Made by a program: the position numbers and the translations under genes. This document shows, one piece after another, positions 7,508 to 15,051 of a stretch of 54,651 nt of DNA (its first letter is position 1; each line of letters opens with the position of its first letter). Source of the stretch: Ahrensia sp. R2A130. GTDB taxonomy: Bacteria; Pseudomonadota; Alphaproteobacteria; Rhizobiales; Rhizobiaceae. The stretch lies in the NCBI RefSeq assembly GCF_000179775.1, contig NZ_AEEB01000021.1, positions 1 through 54,651 on the forward strand. The letters run 5' to 3'. Below the pieces are notes generated by a model. It ran no database searches and was not told the DNA's origin. It saw only the letters and a program-made list of their open reading frames with translations.

Positions 7508-8577
7508 ACGAACGTCACCGTTCCGGCAATCGGAATATGTCCTGCAGGTAGCGTGATGTCAGAAGCGGGCAGTGAAAGAACGTGACGCTCTTCACCCACC
7601 GTTTGCGAAATGGCTTCTGCAATCCATGACCGGGAAAACACGAACGGTTGGTCAGCCCATGATGGTTCGGACCGTTCCACCACGACCGCAGCAATCGCTT
7701 CCGATACTCTTTGGCGTATCTCCGGCGTGTCCGGCGTGACGGAGACCGTAGTGTTGATGCCATACCCCAACGGGGCAGCAACGATGATTTCACGGCGTAT
7801 CTGTCGCCTTGCATCAAGCGATGCCTGAACAACAGCAACATCACCTGCTGTGGGAATAATGCCGTTTTCGCTGTCTGTCGTGAACAGCACGCCGATAGTG
7901 CCGGGTCCGTTGAAGAACCGTCTTGCCCAAGCCCGACCCACGCCGGGAACTTCACGGGCAAAAGCTTCATAGTCATAGACCGCGCCGCCCTGTGGGGGCT
8001 TCTGTTTTCGAGCCAAACCACGGGCGCGCAGGCTGTCGTCGGTTTCGCGATCCGCGGCACCGCCCAGGCTTCCTGCATCGACAACGAAGTCATCGGAAAT
8101 GCCGGGATATTCCAGCGGGCTCGCGACTTGCGCTGCTACGCCAGCGGCGCGATTAGATGCTGAGCCGATATCGATTGATCTGACGGTGAATGAAGCCGCC
8201 CCGGCCACATCTGCCGTGGTGCCCTGCGTGGATACAAATTGCAGGCCGTCGATAATGAACAGAACGCCCGCCGGATAGACCTTTAACGGTGTCGCGCTGC
8301 CGGAAATTATGCCGGTGGCGCGTGACGCTGATTTGCGAACGATGTCAAGTTCGCCGCAGTGGCGTTCAAGATGTGCGCCGGTGGCTGTGCTCATGAAAAG
8401 CTGGCGATAGAGATAGGCAAGCCGCTGGTGCATCTCATGGCCCCAAAGGCCGAGTGTTTTCGCCAACACCGTATTTGTGTTCGGGTGAATGAGCGCATCG
8501 GTGCCGGGGAGCACCTGACGCAATACGGCAGCAAAGCGCTCGCTAATGGCTTTTACGGTAGGGACGGGCTGGGTCAT
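7504..8577 (-). CDS. baseplate J-like protein, Mu gp47-like
   Basis: 357 residues of the baseplate J / gp47 family. Recognisable pieces are FMSTATGAHLERHCGELDIVR, the ETDDSLRARGLARKQKPPQGG segment and VPGVGRAWARRFFNGPGTIGV. The protein forms the baseplate wedge of contractile tails. It sits between the gp46-like and gp48-like genes in the same order as Mu. Confidence 0.93.
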   Translation of the reverse strand: MTQPVPTVKAISERFAAVLRQVLPGTDALIHPNTNTVLAKTLGLWGHEMHQRLAYLYRQLFMSTATGAHLERHCGELDIVRKSASRATGIISGSATPLKVYPAGVLFIIDGLQFVSTQGTTADVAGAASFTVRSIDIGSASNRAAGVAAQVASPLEYPGISDDFVVDAGSLGGAADRETDDSLRARGLARKQKPPQGGAVYDYEAFAREVPGVGRAWARRFFNGPGTIGVLFTTDSENGIIPTAGDVAVVQASLDARRQIRREIIVAAPLGYGINTTVSVTPDTPEIRQRVSEAIAAVVVERSEPSWADQPFVFSRSWIAEAISQTVGEERHVLSLPASDITLPAGHIPIAGTVTFV

Positions 8578-8581
8578 TTCG

Positions 8582-9148
8582 CTACGTCCTCAAAGGGTCT
8601 GCGTCGGATTGCGTTTGTTGCCAAAGCACCGCGTATCGCTGTTGGTCGAAAACCACGCGGCCCGCTGTGTCGTAGCCGGTGATGGAAAGGTTCAAACGGT
8701 TGCGGGCCGGTTGGCCCTCTGCGTCGATGTCGAAGCGGTTCACGACGCGCTGGTCGATAAGCGTATGCAAAGCCTCACGAGCGTAGTCTTCCGCAAGCCT
8801 TGGGGTTTCCACCAGATCGACGGTGCGCCTGCGGAGAAGCCAGAGTTTGGAGCCGATAGGGCCATCGGTATCTGTTAGGCCAACGGTGTATGCGTCACCC
8901 GGCCATCCTCTGTTTTCTTCACCCGGACGAAGTTCATCACGCGGGGCAGCGATGTCAGTTTGCAAGAGGATATGAACTGCCGTGGCGATCTGCTGTTTGG
9001 AGCGCAGCCCACCTCGGTTGTTCGTCTCATCGCTGCCTGCGATGCTGAAATCACCGACGACGGGCTCGCCAAAAGCACCTTCAAGAATGAGGTCCGGCGC
9101 GTAGATAACCTCGTCGTTGGCATCGAGCGCCATGATTTGAATGGACAT
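8582..9148 (-). CDS. baseplate wedge protein, Mu gp46-like
   Basis: 188 residues. The central segment of W-P-G-D-A-Y followed by GPIGSKLWLLRRR is the hallmark of the phage GP46 family, functionally equivalent to P2 gpW. It lies between the PAAR tip gene and the gp47-like gene, as expected. No irregularity in length or frame. Confidence 0.88.
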   Translation of the reverse strand: MSIQIMALDANDEVIYAPDLILEGAFGEPVVGDFSIAGSDETNNRGGLRSKQQIATAVHILLQTDIAAPRDELRPGEENRGWPGDAYTVGLTDTDGPIGSKLWLLRRRTVDLVETPRLAEDYAREALHTLIDQRVVNRFDIDAEGQPARNRLNLSITGYDTAGRVVFDQQRYAVLWQQTQSDADPLRT

Positions 9149-9155
9149 AGCGAAC

Positions 9156-9413
9156 CTACTCGAAATTGTATTTGGATTGAGACGCTACGAGGGTTGCCCC
9201 ACATGCCGCTTGGTCGCCGTGGCGGGCTACGCCCTGCCCTTCGAAGTTATATTTGGCAGAGCCTTCGATGATCGGTTGATCGCCATGGATCGGACACCGC
9301 AGGATGTCCGTCTTGCGCGCAATGCGTTTGCGAAAGATTGAGTATTTCACGGCGGCTGTGACCACTTCGCCGCCATGGCTGCTGGTGTCCCCCAGCCGAA
9401 TTGCAGCGGGCAT
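9156..9413 (-). CDS. PAAR-domain spike-tip protein
   Basis: 85 residues: MPAAIRLGDTSSHGG at the start and VARHGDQAACGATLVAS near the end are the two halves of a PAAR fold, with His and Cys residues placed to hold the tip metal ion. PAAR proteins cap the membrane-puncturing spike of contractile injection machines. The stop of the gp45-like spike gene overlaps this start codon, consistent with stoichiometric assembly on that trimer. Confidence 0.85.
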   Translation of the reverse strand: MPAAIRLGDTSSHGGEVVTAAVKYSIFRKRIARKTDILRCPIHGDQPIIEGSAKYNFEGQGVARHGDQAACGATLVASQSKYNFE

Positions 9414-9787
9414 CAGTCGAAGTTCGCCGTTCCGGCTATCGTCACCTGCATATCCTGACCGACCATTCGGACTTGCCGCTTTATCAGGCTGATGGCCTCG
9501 CCATGGCTGTTGTAGAGGATGGTCTCGCCCAGCGCGGCTTGGTGCTGCCCGCGAAGCTCAGAACACTCACCGCCCAAAGCCAATAGTTGATCCTGCCTAC
9601 CGCCCAGCGCCAGCAATGCGCCTTGAGCGCCTGCAACAGGGTGCGTGGAAAGCCCATGGGTTTCAGGCCGGTAAACCTGTGTCGGGGTCTGGCCGGCCAT
9701 TCCCTTGAGGTCGACAAGCTGCTGCCCGCCGTCGCTGTAGACCTTGCCGAATTGAAACCGGGTCAGTTGTGATGGAAAGCCCCGCAT
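9413..9787 (-). CDS. baseplate spike protein, Mu gp45-like
   Basis: 124 residues, short for Mu gp45 (about 195 residues). The N-terminus (QLVDLKGMAGQTPTQVYRPE) carries the OB-fold-like start seen in gp45/gpV proteins, and the C-terminus has the repetitive beta segments (ILYNSHGEAISLIKRQVRMV) of a spike helix. It follows the gp44-like gene with a one-base overlap and precedes the PAAR protein. Predicted central trimeric spike of the baseplate. Confidence 0.82.
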   Translation of the reverse strand: MRGFPSQLTRFQFGKVYSDGGQQLVDLKGMAGQTPTQVYRPETHGLSTHPVAGAQGALLALGGRQDQLLALGGECSELRGQHQAALGETILYNSHGEAISLIKRQVRMVGQDMQVTIAGTANFD

Positions 9788-10884
9788 TATTCATCCACCC
9801 TGAATGTTGGTATCGTCACCTTTGGCGCGTAGGCCGCTGCGCTTTCGCCTTTTGGATCTTCGCCACCAAGAGCGCGGGGGTCGGCCAACTCCAGGGTCGC
9901 CTTGGTGCCTTCCGGATCGCCTGCCGTCTTCTGGCTGTATTCTGCGGACTTGATGACCATCAGGCCCTTGAGCCAGAGTTTTTCGTCGTCGATACCCACG
10001 AGCCAGTTGGGCGTCCAAAGCTTTCCAGCCTCATCACGCCATCCGACCACTGGAATGTTTGCTGTCGTTCCATTGCCTGCAGCGCGCCGTGCTTCGGTGT
10101 CTGCGCGTTTCTTCAAGCGTTCTGGTGTGGCCTCGCCCTCAAGCACCACCTTGCGTGGTCTGCGCCGCTTTATGCCGCCGTCTTTTTGCGAACCCACTGA
10201 ACGAAACGAGGGTGTCGTCGTGCCGATGGTCGATTGCCCAACCACCTGCACCTCATCGTGCCGCCCGGTTTCCGTGAACTGCGCTGATGCGTCTTCCGAA
10301 CCGCTGATATTGACGCCAATGGCCAATGCCCCGGCGTGTGTGCCTTCTGGCTTGTCCGCAATGTGGAACTTGCCTTCCGGCGTGTCGTGAATGAAGGCAC
10401 CCATGGCCCGTGCCCGACGTTCCACGATGTCCCACTGGCTTTCACCAGTTATGATACGCTCGACCGGCTGCTTCACCGATTGCGCCGAACTCTCCCAGCC
10501 AATGCCGAGATCGTCGAATGTTTCGCCAAGCTGTTTCAGATCAACGTCACGGGCTTCCCCGGTTGGATGATCGACCGAACTCTCCACACCATCGGCTGTT
10601 TTCGAGATCAGACCGACATCGACAGAACGCTGCGGATCATCACCACCTCCGTGGGATGGCGCGAAGTCGCGGACTGTCCCCGTCAACCAAAGTTCGCCCT
10701 TGAAGTGAACCGTGGCCTCCATGCCGACCCATGCAGGGCTGATGCCACCGCTTTCTGGCACATGGGCGGTAAAGCTTGCCTCGCGTGAGGCTTCCTCTGC
10801 TGCTGCGCGCCCGGCGAAGTCCGACCAATAGGGCCAGACGTTTCCACCAATCGTAATCGTGACCGTCTCTAGCCGGTCGCTCAC
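9787..10884 (-). CDS. baseplate hub protein, Mu gp44-like
   Basis: 365 residues of the Mu gp44/P2 gpD hub family. The N-terminus (TITIGGNVWPYW, EEASREASFTAHV) and the ESQWDIVERRARAMGAFIHD segment are typical. The C-terminal 40 residues are acidic and low complexity. It forms the hub ring onto which the spike docks. Overlaps the upstream gene by four bases. Confidence 0.88.
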   Translation of the reverse strand: MSDRLETVTITIGGNVWPYWSDFAGRAAAEEASREASFTAHVPESGGISPAWVGMEATVHFKGELWLTGTVRDFAPSHGGGDDPQRSVDVGLISKTADGVESSVDHPTGEARDVDLKQLGETFDDLGIGWESSAQSVKQPVERIITGESQWDIVERRARAMGAFIHDTPEGKFHIADKPEGTHAGALAIGVNISGSEDASAQFTETGRHDEVQVVGQSTIGTTTPSFRSVGSQKDGGIKRRRPRKVVLEGEATPERLKKRADTEARRAAGNGTTANIPVVGWRDEAGKLWTPNWLVGIDDEKLWLKGLMVIKSAEYSQKTAGDPEGTKATLELADPRALGGEDPKGESAAAYAPKVTIPTFRVDE

Positions 10885-11546
10885 AGGTCGGGTGCCTCGG
10901 CTTCAAATAGGGTCGGCATGAACAGCGGCGTGGCATGGGCATTGCGCTCCACCAGTCGTGTAGCGCGGTCAGGATCGCCATACAGACGGTAAGCGGCCAA
11001 TGTGGATGGTTGCGAAATGGATGCCACCGCTTTCACAAGCGGCCTGCGGTCTGCGCCAATTGCCGACAGTTGAGAGATGGCAGAACTCGACATGGATAGG
11101 CCAAACTCATAGGACGTCAATCCAAGTATATCGCCCGATGGCTCGATAACCGTGTCAGCAATATCGCGAAGGCTCGCCCGTGCAGCCACAGCGTCGTTTC
11201 GTGTCAGATATTCATCGCGCACATAGATGATGCACAGGGCGCAGAAGTTCGCCAACCGCTCCATTGCAGCACCGGGAAGCACAACGCCGCCCAGCGCCGC
11301 GATACGCCCCTCCAGAGTGGCCTTTATGGCCGATGGTTCCGCAGATCGAGCAATCGTGCGAACTGCATCGCAATAATTCTGTGTGAACTGGCCAGCATCC
11401 GCAAACCAGTCCGTCGATACCAGTGTCAGCAAGGCACCATCAATGGCGTCTGCGTCATCATCGGTTACACCAGCCCCGTTCGCCAGTTTTTGGGCGAAGG
11501 TGACGGCATCCAACGCGGCGTTGGCGATATTTTCCGGAGTGCTCAT
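10881..11546 (-). CDS. C-terminal half of split Mu gp43-like (DNA circulation) protein
   Basis: 221 residues. The end (AAYRLYGDPDRATRLVERNAHATP) matches the C-terminal signature of Mu gp43/'DNA circulation' proteins, whereas the N-terminal domain of that family is in the separate upstream ORF. The two ORFs are in different frames and overlap by ATGA, so the ancestral gene appears split but still coupled. Structural tail/baseplate component, probably with its partner; the historical 'DNA circulation' name is not well supported functionally. Confidence 0.75.
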   Translation of the reverse strand: MSTPENIANAALDAVTFAQKLANGAGVTDDDADAIDGALLTLVSTDWFADAGQFTQNYCDAVRTIARSAEPSAIKATLEGRIAALGGVVLPGAAMERLANFCALCIIYVRDEYLTRNDAVAARASLRDIADTVIEPSGDILGLTSYEFGLSMSSSAISQLSAIGADRRPLVKAVASISQPSTLAAYRLYGDPDRATRLVERNAHATPLFMPTLFEAEAPDL

Positions 11547-12016
11547 CGAGTCGCAATCTCTCTGACAGCAATCGCCAGTTGCAAAGCGCCGGTCTTGAAC
11601 ACCGCCTCAACACCGGAAAAACCCAAAGCGGGTGCGAACGGCACGCTGGGAACACCGGCAGGAACACATTCGATATCGAAACCCACATAGCCCAAGCGCC
11701 GCTTATCGACGTTGAAGCCCCATGTCAGACACCGAACCAGTTGAGCGCCCATAACAGGCATCACGATGGTTGCAGCGCCGGGGGCATCGAGCGCGCCGGA
11801 TAGCGCAAGGGCAGATGCAGCAAAACGGTCGGCACCGGTGGTGTAGACGGTCAGCGAATAGTTGGGCGTCTTCCGTCCGAAGTCTTCCGTGATCGCGTTC
11901 TCACCATAGGCGATGTCGTGCACAGCAACCCTGCGACCACCTTGCGGTGCTTCGCTTTCCATGAAAAACGGAACGCCCCGAAACGATCCACGACGAAGTG
12001 AGGTTTCCCAAGTCAT
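11543..12016 (-). CDS. N-terminal half of split Mu gp43-like protein (DNA_circ_N domain)
   Basis: 157 residues. The opening LRRGSFRGVPFFMESEAPQGG and RRVAVHDIAYGENAITEDFGRK are the N-terminal DNA-circulation domain of Mu gp43-type tail proteins. In related phages this domain is the start of a protein of about 450 residues, but here it stops at 157 and the rest continues in another frame from an overlapping ATG. Same operon position as Mu gp43, next to the hub gene. Confidence 0.8.
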   Translation of the reverse strand: MTWETSLRRGSFRGVPFFMESEAPQGGRRVAVHDIAYGENAITEDFGRKTPNYSLTVYTTGADRFAASALALSGALDAPGAATIVMPVMGAQLVRCLTWGFNVDKRRLGYVGFDIECVPAGVPSVPFAPALGFSGVEAVFKTGALQLAIAVREIATR

Positions 12017-12090
12017 GCGAACCCTCCATCGGGTAGCGGCCCGACGCTAGAAACGGCAGGCGATGGTGTCGTTTGATTGTCAGATTGTTG

Positions 12091-12112
12091 GGACGGCCCC
12101 GAAGAGCCGTCC
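12091..12112 (-). promoter_or_regulatory. very stable UUCG-tetraloop hairpin
   Basis: In the minus-strand transcript GGACGGCTC pairs with GGGCCGTCC (9 bp, one G-U) around a UUCG tetraloop. It is followed by CAACAATC rather than a T-tract, so it is more likely an mRNA-stabilising or partial attenuation structure than a full terminator. It lies between the antirepressor pair and the gp43-like genes. Confidence 0.55.
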
Positions 12113-12118
12113 TATGGG

Positions 12119-12358
12119 TTAGGCCGTCCCTTTTGTATGGCGCAGTTCCACGGGGATTTCCCTTCGCAGAAACTCAATGCCAGACGGCGTTACTCGCACT
12201 TGGCTAGACTGCTCAAGCCTGCCATCCGGGTGTTGAAGGATGACAGGAACATTGATCATGTAACCCTTTGAAACCATTTCATCAGAAGCTATGTCGTCAT
12301 ATTCTTCGCCATCGCTTGAGCGGCCATCGGCGTTCACCTGAATAATCGGCATATTCAC
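12119..12358 (-). CDS. small protein with antirepressor-like C-terminal (KilAC-type) domain
   Basis: 79 residues. Its C-terminal half (DGRLEQSSQVRVTPSGIEFL then RREIPVELRHTKGT) lines up with the C-terminus of the neighbouring antirepressor (DGKLYEQTYFTPRGIAWL then NKIIPAELRNSPSHGT), so it is a diverged partial duplicate lacking the N-terminal domain. The start overlaps the antirepressor stop (ATGA). It may modulate or mimic the antirepressor; function is otherwise unknown. Confidence 0.6.
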   Translation of the reverse strand: MNMPIIQVNADGRSSDGEEYDDIASDEMVSKGYMINVPVILQHPDGRLEQSSQVRVTPSGIEFLRREIPVELRHTKGTA

Positions 12359-13221
12359 GCCACTACCTCCAATTGCTTGGAAGCAGAAACGCGACGGGTT
12401 CCGTGGCTTGGCGAGTTCCGAAGTTCAGCTGGAATTATTTTATTCAGCCAAGCGATACCGCGTGGGGTAAAATAGGTCTGCTCGTAAAGCTTTCCATCGC
12501 GCTTGCTGTAGGATGGTTCCACAAAGGCGTAACCCATTTCCCGCAGGTACACGCTCGGTGTGTTGTTGTTACCTTGGCGGGCGTAAAAATGCTTTTCTTG
12601 GCGCATGAAGCGCATGGCAAGATTGCACTTCGCCCCGATCTCTATCATCGCGGCGGATGGCAAGGTTTTCCCTTCCGCATTTAAGAAATCATCGAACGCT
12701 TCGGCTTTCGGGGTAAGGTTGATGATCTCAGCCTGTTGCTCTTTGACCTGATTGTCGAGGTGCCGCAACAGACCCACCACCAAGGAGGGGTCGGAGAAAT
12801 CGACCGCAGATTGCGGCGCATCGGGTCGTACGGCAACGCCGGTAGTCCAATAGTCATGAAGAGCGATGGCCGACTGTTCCTGATAGATTTCCAGTTTGGC
12901 TCGGATATCCGCCTTCACCTTGTTCGGGTTGATGGTGTTGAGCCATAGATTCAATTTGGTGACCGGCATCGCCAGCATGTTGTAGCTTTTTCCGTCGGTT
13001 CCAGTTGTCACCATATGATTACAACTGAATTTCGGCCCGCTTTCCAAAAGCTTGCGGTGCTGCGCCTGCCAAGCCATGCCAAGGTTCTCAACAATGGGCT
13101 TCATCGCCACATGCGGCACCCCGTTGATCATCGCTGTGGATATCTCGTCACCATGGAAGTGAAACGTTTTTAAGTCCGACTTGATTTCAGAGGTCGTCGT
13201 AGTCAGATTGCCGTCAGTCAT
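12355..13221 (-). CDS. phage antirepressor (P22_AR_N plus KilAC)
   Basis: 288 residues. Residues about 18-130 resemble P22_AR_N, with FHFHGDEISTAMINGVPHVA, MKPIVENLGMAWQAQHRKL and LAMPVTKLNLWLNTINPNKV. Residues about 170-275 form a KilAC/ANT domain (PKAEAFDDFLNAEGKTLPSA, REMGYAFVEPSYSKRDGKLY). Such proteins inactivate phage repressors or read out induction. It is placed inside the tail operon rather than the immunity region, about 27 kb from CI, and upstream is a structured 234-bp gap. GGATACC lies about 8 bases before the ATG. Confidence 0.88.
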   Translation of the reverse strand: MTDGNLTTTTSEIKSDLKTFHFHGDEISTAMINGVPHVAMKPIVENLGMAWQAQHRKLLESGPKFSCNHMVTTGTDGKSYNMLAMPVTKLNLWLNTINPNKVKADIRAKLEIYQEQSAIALHDYWTTGVAVRPDAPQSAVDFSDPSLVVGLLRHLDNQVKEQQAEIINLTPKAEAFDDFLNAEGKTLPSAAMIEIGAKCNLAMRFMRQEKHFYARQGNNNTPSVYLREMGYAFVEPSYSKRDGKLYEQTYFTPRGIAWLNKIIPAELRNSPSHGTRRVSASKQLEVVA

Positions 13222-13292
13222 ATCCGGTATCCTTTGTGCCGGTTGATGATGAGGCTCCTAGGCGGATGTGAAGTCCGCTTCGGAACCGAGAC

Positions 13293-13338
13293 CACGGCGG
13301 AGGGGTTATTGGCGTCGAAAACCGCCCCTCCTGCCGTG
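13293..13338. repeat. 14-bp imperfect inverted repeat in antirepressor leader
   Basis: CACGGCGGAGGGG and CCCCTCCTGCCGTG pair (13 bp with one bulged base) across a 19-base loop. A second hairpin GCGGA-N7-TCCGC lies at about 13262-13278, nearer the antirepressor start, and a third small one at about 13411-13425. The 234-bp gap 13222-13455 is therefore heavily structured and may control expression of the antirepressor. No convincing T-tract is present. Confidence 0.5.
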
Positions 13339-13455
13339 TACGCGCCGAAGCGCATTCCGTATTTGACCACGAATGCCACCGCCATTCGCGCTCAATGGCA
13401 CTCCTATCCACCGCTTTCGGCGGTTTAAGCAGCGCATTCTTGTTCTCGTTCCGTT

Positions 13456-13839
13456 TCAGGTGATACGAAGAAGGTCTTCAATGATGCTGTTGACCAAACG
13501 AATGTCCGTTGCCGGTTGACCCGTGTGAGTGGATAGGTCCACCGCTTCCCCGCTGTGACACCACGATACCGCCCTTGCCTTTACCGCAAAGCCTTGAGGC
13601 GTAGTGGGACGCAACGCTTCAATACGAGCTACAATAGCGCTGCTTGTTTGAAAAAATGCGTCAAATTCCTCGTCGGAACACATGGGGTTTGCGTCTAAAA
13701 AGTCTGTTTCTGCTTTCCAAGAGGCGTTCAACTGTCGGCCAAGGTCCAGCAGTTCTGCGTCTGCTGCGGTTGCGATACCGCCAGCAGCAATTGCAGGGGC
13801 GATGGCGGCAACGCCCTTTAGAAGTGATCTCCGGTCCAT
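13456..13839 (-). CDS. exported protein with twin-arginine signal
   Basis: 127 residues starting MDRRSLLKGVAAIAPAIAAG. This is a Tat-type signal (RRSLLKG followed by a hydrophobic Ala-rich stretch and ATAADA), so the product is probably exported folded to the periplasm. The mature part is helical, with two Cys (MCSDEE, SWCHSG). Proteins of this architecture recur in rhizobial prophages without known function. The start overlaps the stop of the upstream gene (TAATG). Confidence 0.65.
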   Translation of the reverse strand: MDRRSLLKGVAAIAPAIAAGGIATAADAELLDLGRQLNASWKAETDFLDANPMCSDEEFDAFFQTSSAIVARIEALRPTTPQGFAVKARAVSWCHSGEAVDLSTHTGQPATDIRLVNSIIEDLLRIT

Positions 13840-14243
13840 TACGCGGCCTCCCGAAGGGCTGCGATTTCCGTAGTGATGTTCGCCAGTGCGATCTTGGCGT
13901 TGTCGCGGTTACGAGCGCCACCGTCGATGGAAACAACGTTGTAAAACTTGGCTTCGCTTTCCAGTTCCGCGATCTTTGCAACAGTTGCCGGTGGCAGCGG
14001 GTCAGTTGCAGCTTCATCACGGGCCAGTTCCCAAGCGCCAGCAAGAGCCGCAGCAAAGGTTGCCGCGTAGTTTGGAATCACTGGTTCAGGGTTGCCGGTT
14101 GCAAGAGCATGAACACGCTGTGCCGACGCCGCGTTATAAGCGTAGGTGATTTCTTCACGCGCCCAGTGGTGGGCAAGCTCCATAATGGCTGCGAGGTTGA
14201 ATTTCTGGGTTTCTGCGTTGTAAAGGGCGGTAGCTTTGGCCAC
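13839..14243 (-). CDS. conserved phage hypothetical protein
   Basis: 134 residues from a GTG start with GGAG 7 bases upstream. Helical and Ala-rich, with MELAHHWAREEITYAYNAAS near the N-terminus; no family named. It is the first gene of a short minus-strand unit (with the Tat protein) whose promoter faces the HTH regulator gene across a paired operator. Confidence 0.6.
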   Translation of the reverse strand: MAKATALYNAETQKFNLAAIMELAHHWAREEITYAYNAASAQRVHALATGNPEPVIPNYAATFAAALAGAWELARDEAATDPLPPATVAKIAELESEAKFYNVVSIDGGARNRDNAKIALANITTEIAALREAA

Positions 14244-14301
14244 GGGACACTCCGGGGTTTGAGTTAGGCCGGATGTGAGGTTGCACCCTCATTTCCGGCT
14301 G

Positions 14302-14364
14302 ATATGCATATATACGCATACCTCACCCCGTTGTGTCAACACATATATGCATATATAGGCATAC
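14302..14364. promoter_or_regulatory. divergent promoter with two TATGC-N8-GCATA operators
   Basis: Two nearly identical 20-bp boxes at 14302-14321 and 14345-14364 (19 of 20 positions equal), each an inverted repeat TATGC-N8-GCATA. Between them lies a perfect -35 TTGACA on the minus strand (14339-14334) with TATATA 19 bases on, inside box 1. On the plus strand TTGTGT (14331-14336) with a 17-base spacer leads to TATAGG (14354-14359) inside box 2. Both -10 elements are covered by operators, so one dimeric repressor could silence both directions. Confidence 0.7.
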
Positions 14365-14366
14365 AT

Positions 14367-14606
14367 ATGATTACAGGTCGTCAGTCTAAAGCCGCTCGCG
14401 CGCTCATTGGTAAAAGCCAATCTGAATTGTCTCGTTTAGCAAGCGTCGGCACACGGACAGTAATGGACTTTGAGAACGGGGTTCGAACTCCGTTGCCTGC
14501 AACAGTTAGCGCTATCCAAGCCGCCCTAGAGGCCGCTGGTATTGAGTTCATCCCTGCAAACGGTGGTGGTGCTGGTGTTCGTCTTAAGTCCGAACCGGCA
14601 GGGTAA
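14367..14606 (+). CDS. small XRE-family HTH regulator
   Basis: 79 residues, MITGRQSKAARALIGKSQSE onward, a single helix-turn-helix (SQSELSRLASVGTRTVMDFE) with a short tail. This is a compact Cro/CI-type DNA-binding protein common in Rhizobiales. ATG 14367 is chosen over the upstream in-frame ATG at 14304, which would translate through the operators. It starts 3 bases after box 2 and about one base after the predicted transcription start, with no ribosome-binding site, suggesting a leaderless mRNA. Likely autorepressor and regulator of the divergent genes. Confidence 0.8.
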   Translation: MITGRQSKAARALIGKSQSELSRLASVGTRTVMDFENGVRTPLPATVSAIQAALEAAGIEFIPANGGGAGVRLKSEPAG

Positions 14607-14647
14607 TTCGACCTCGTGCCGGTTTCGGCTTACATCGGAGGGATCAA

Positions 14648-14989
14648 ATGGCCCGTGATATACGTATAAGACGGGCTGCGGAGACAGTGGCGGTTGATCA
14701 GGGCGATCATCTTCCAGTATTTGAGATACCTCTTTCAAAAGCTTCTGAATTTGCGTTGCAGCTTGCTTCGATGGCCATGCCGGACGCGGAAGTTGATTTC
14801 GATCTGTCAATACGAACGCCCTTTTTCACTTTAGACAGCCCGCAGATTGCGCTTGAACCAACGGCAGACGGTCGTTTCGTTCTCATTCTTGGCCATGATC
14901 AATTGCCGCCAATGCGGTTCATCGTTACCCGCGAGACGCTGCAATCGATCGTTGCAAGTTCAACTGCCCCATCGTCCGAGCAAAACTAA
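14648..14989 (+). CDS. hypothetical protein in HTH operon
   Basis: 113 residues with an ideal GGAGG 5 bases before the ATG. Mixed alpha/beta, no Cys, no membrane segment, family not recognised. It lies 41 bases downstream of the HTH regulator on the same strand and should share its transcript. Confidence 0.6.
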   Translation: MARDIRIRRAAETVAVDQGDHLPVFEIPLSKASEFALQLASMAMPDAEVDFDLSIRTPFFTLDSPQIALEPTADGRFVLILGHDQLPPMRFIVTRETLQSIVASSTAPSSEQN

Positions 14990-15051
14990 CAGATTGACCG
15001 CTTTGTAATGAGCGTGTTGGGTTCGGCTTTTATGTGATCCGAGCTACGCCC

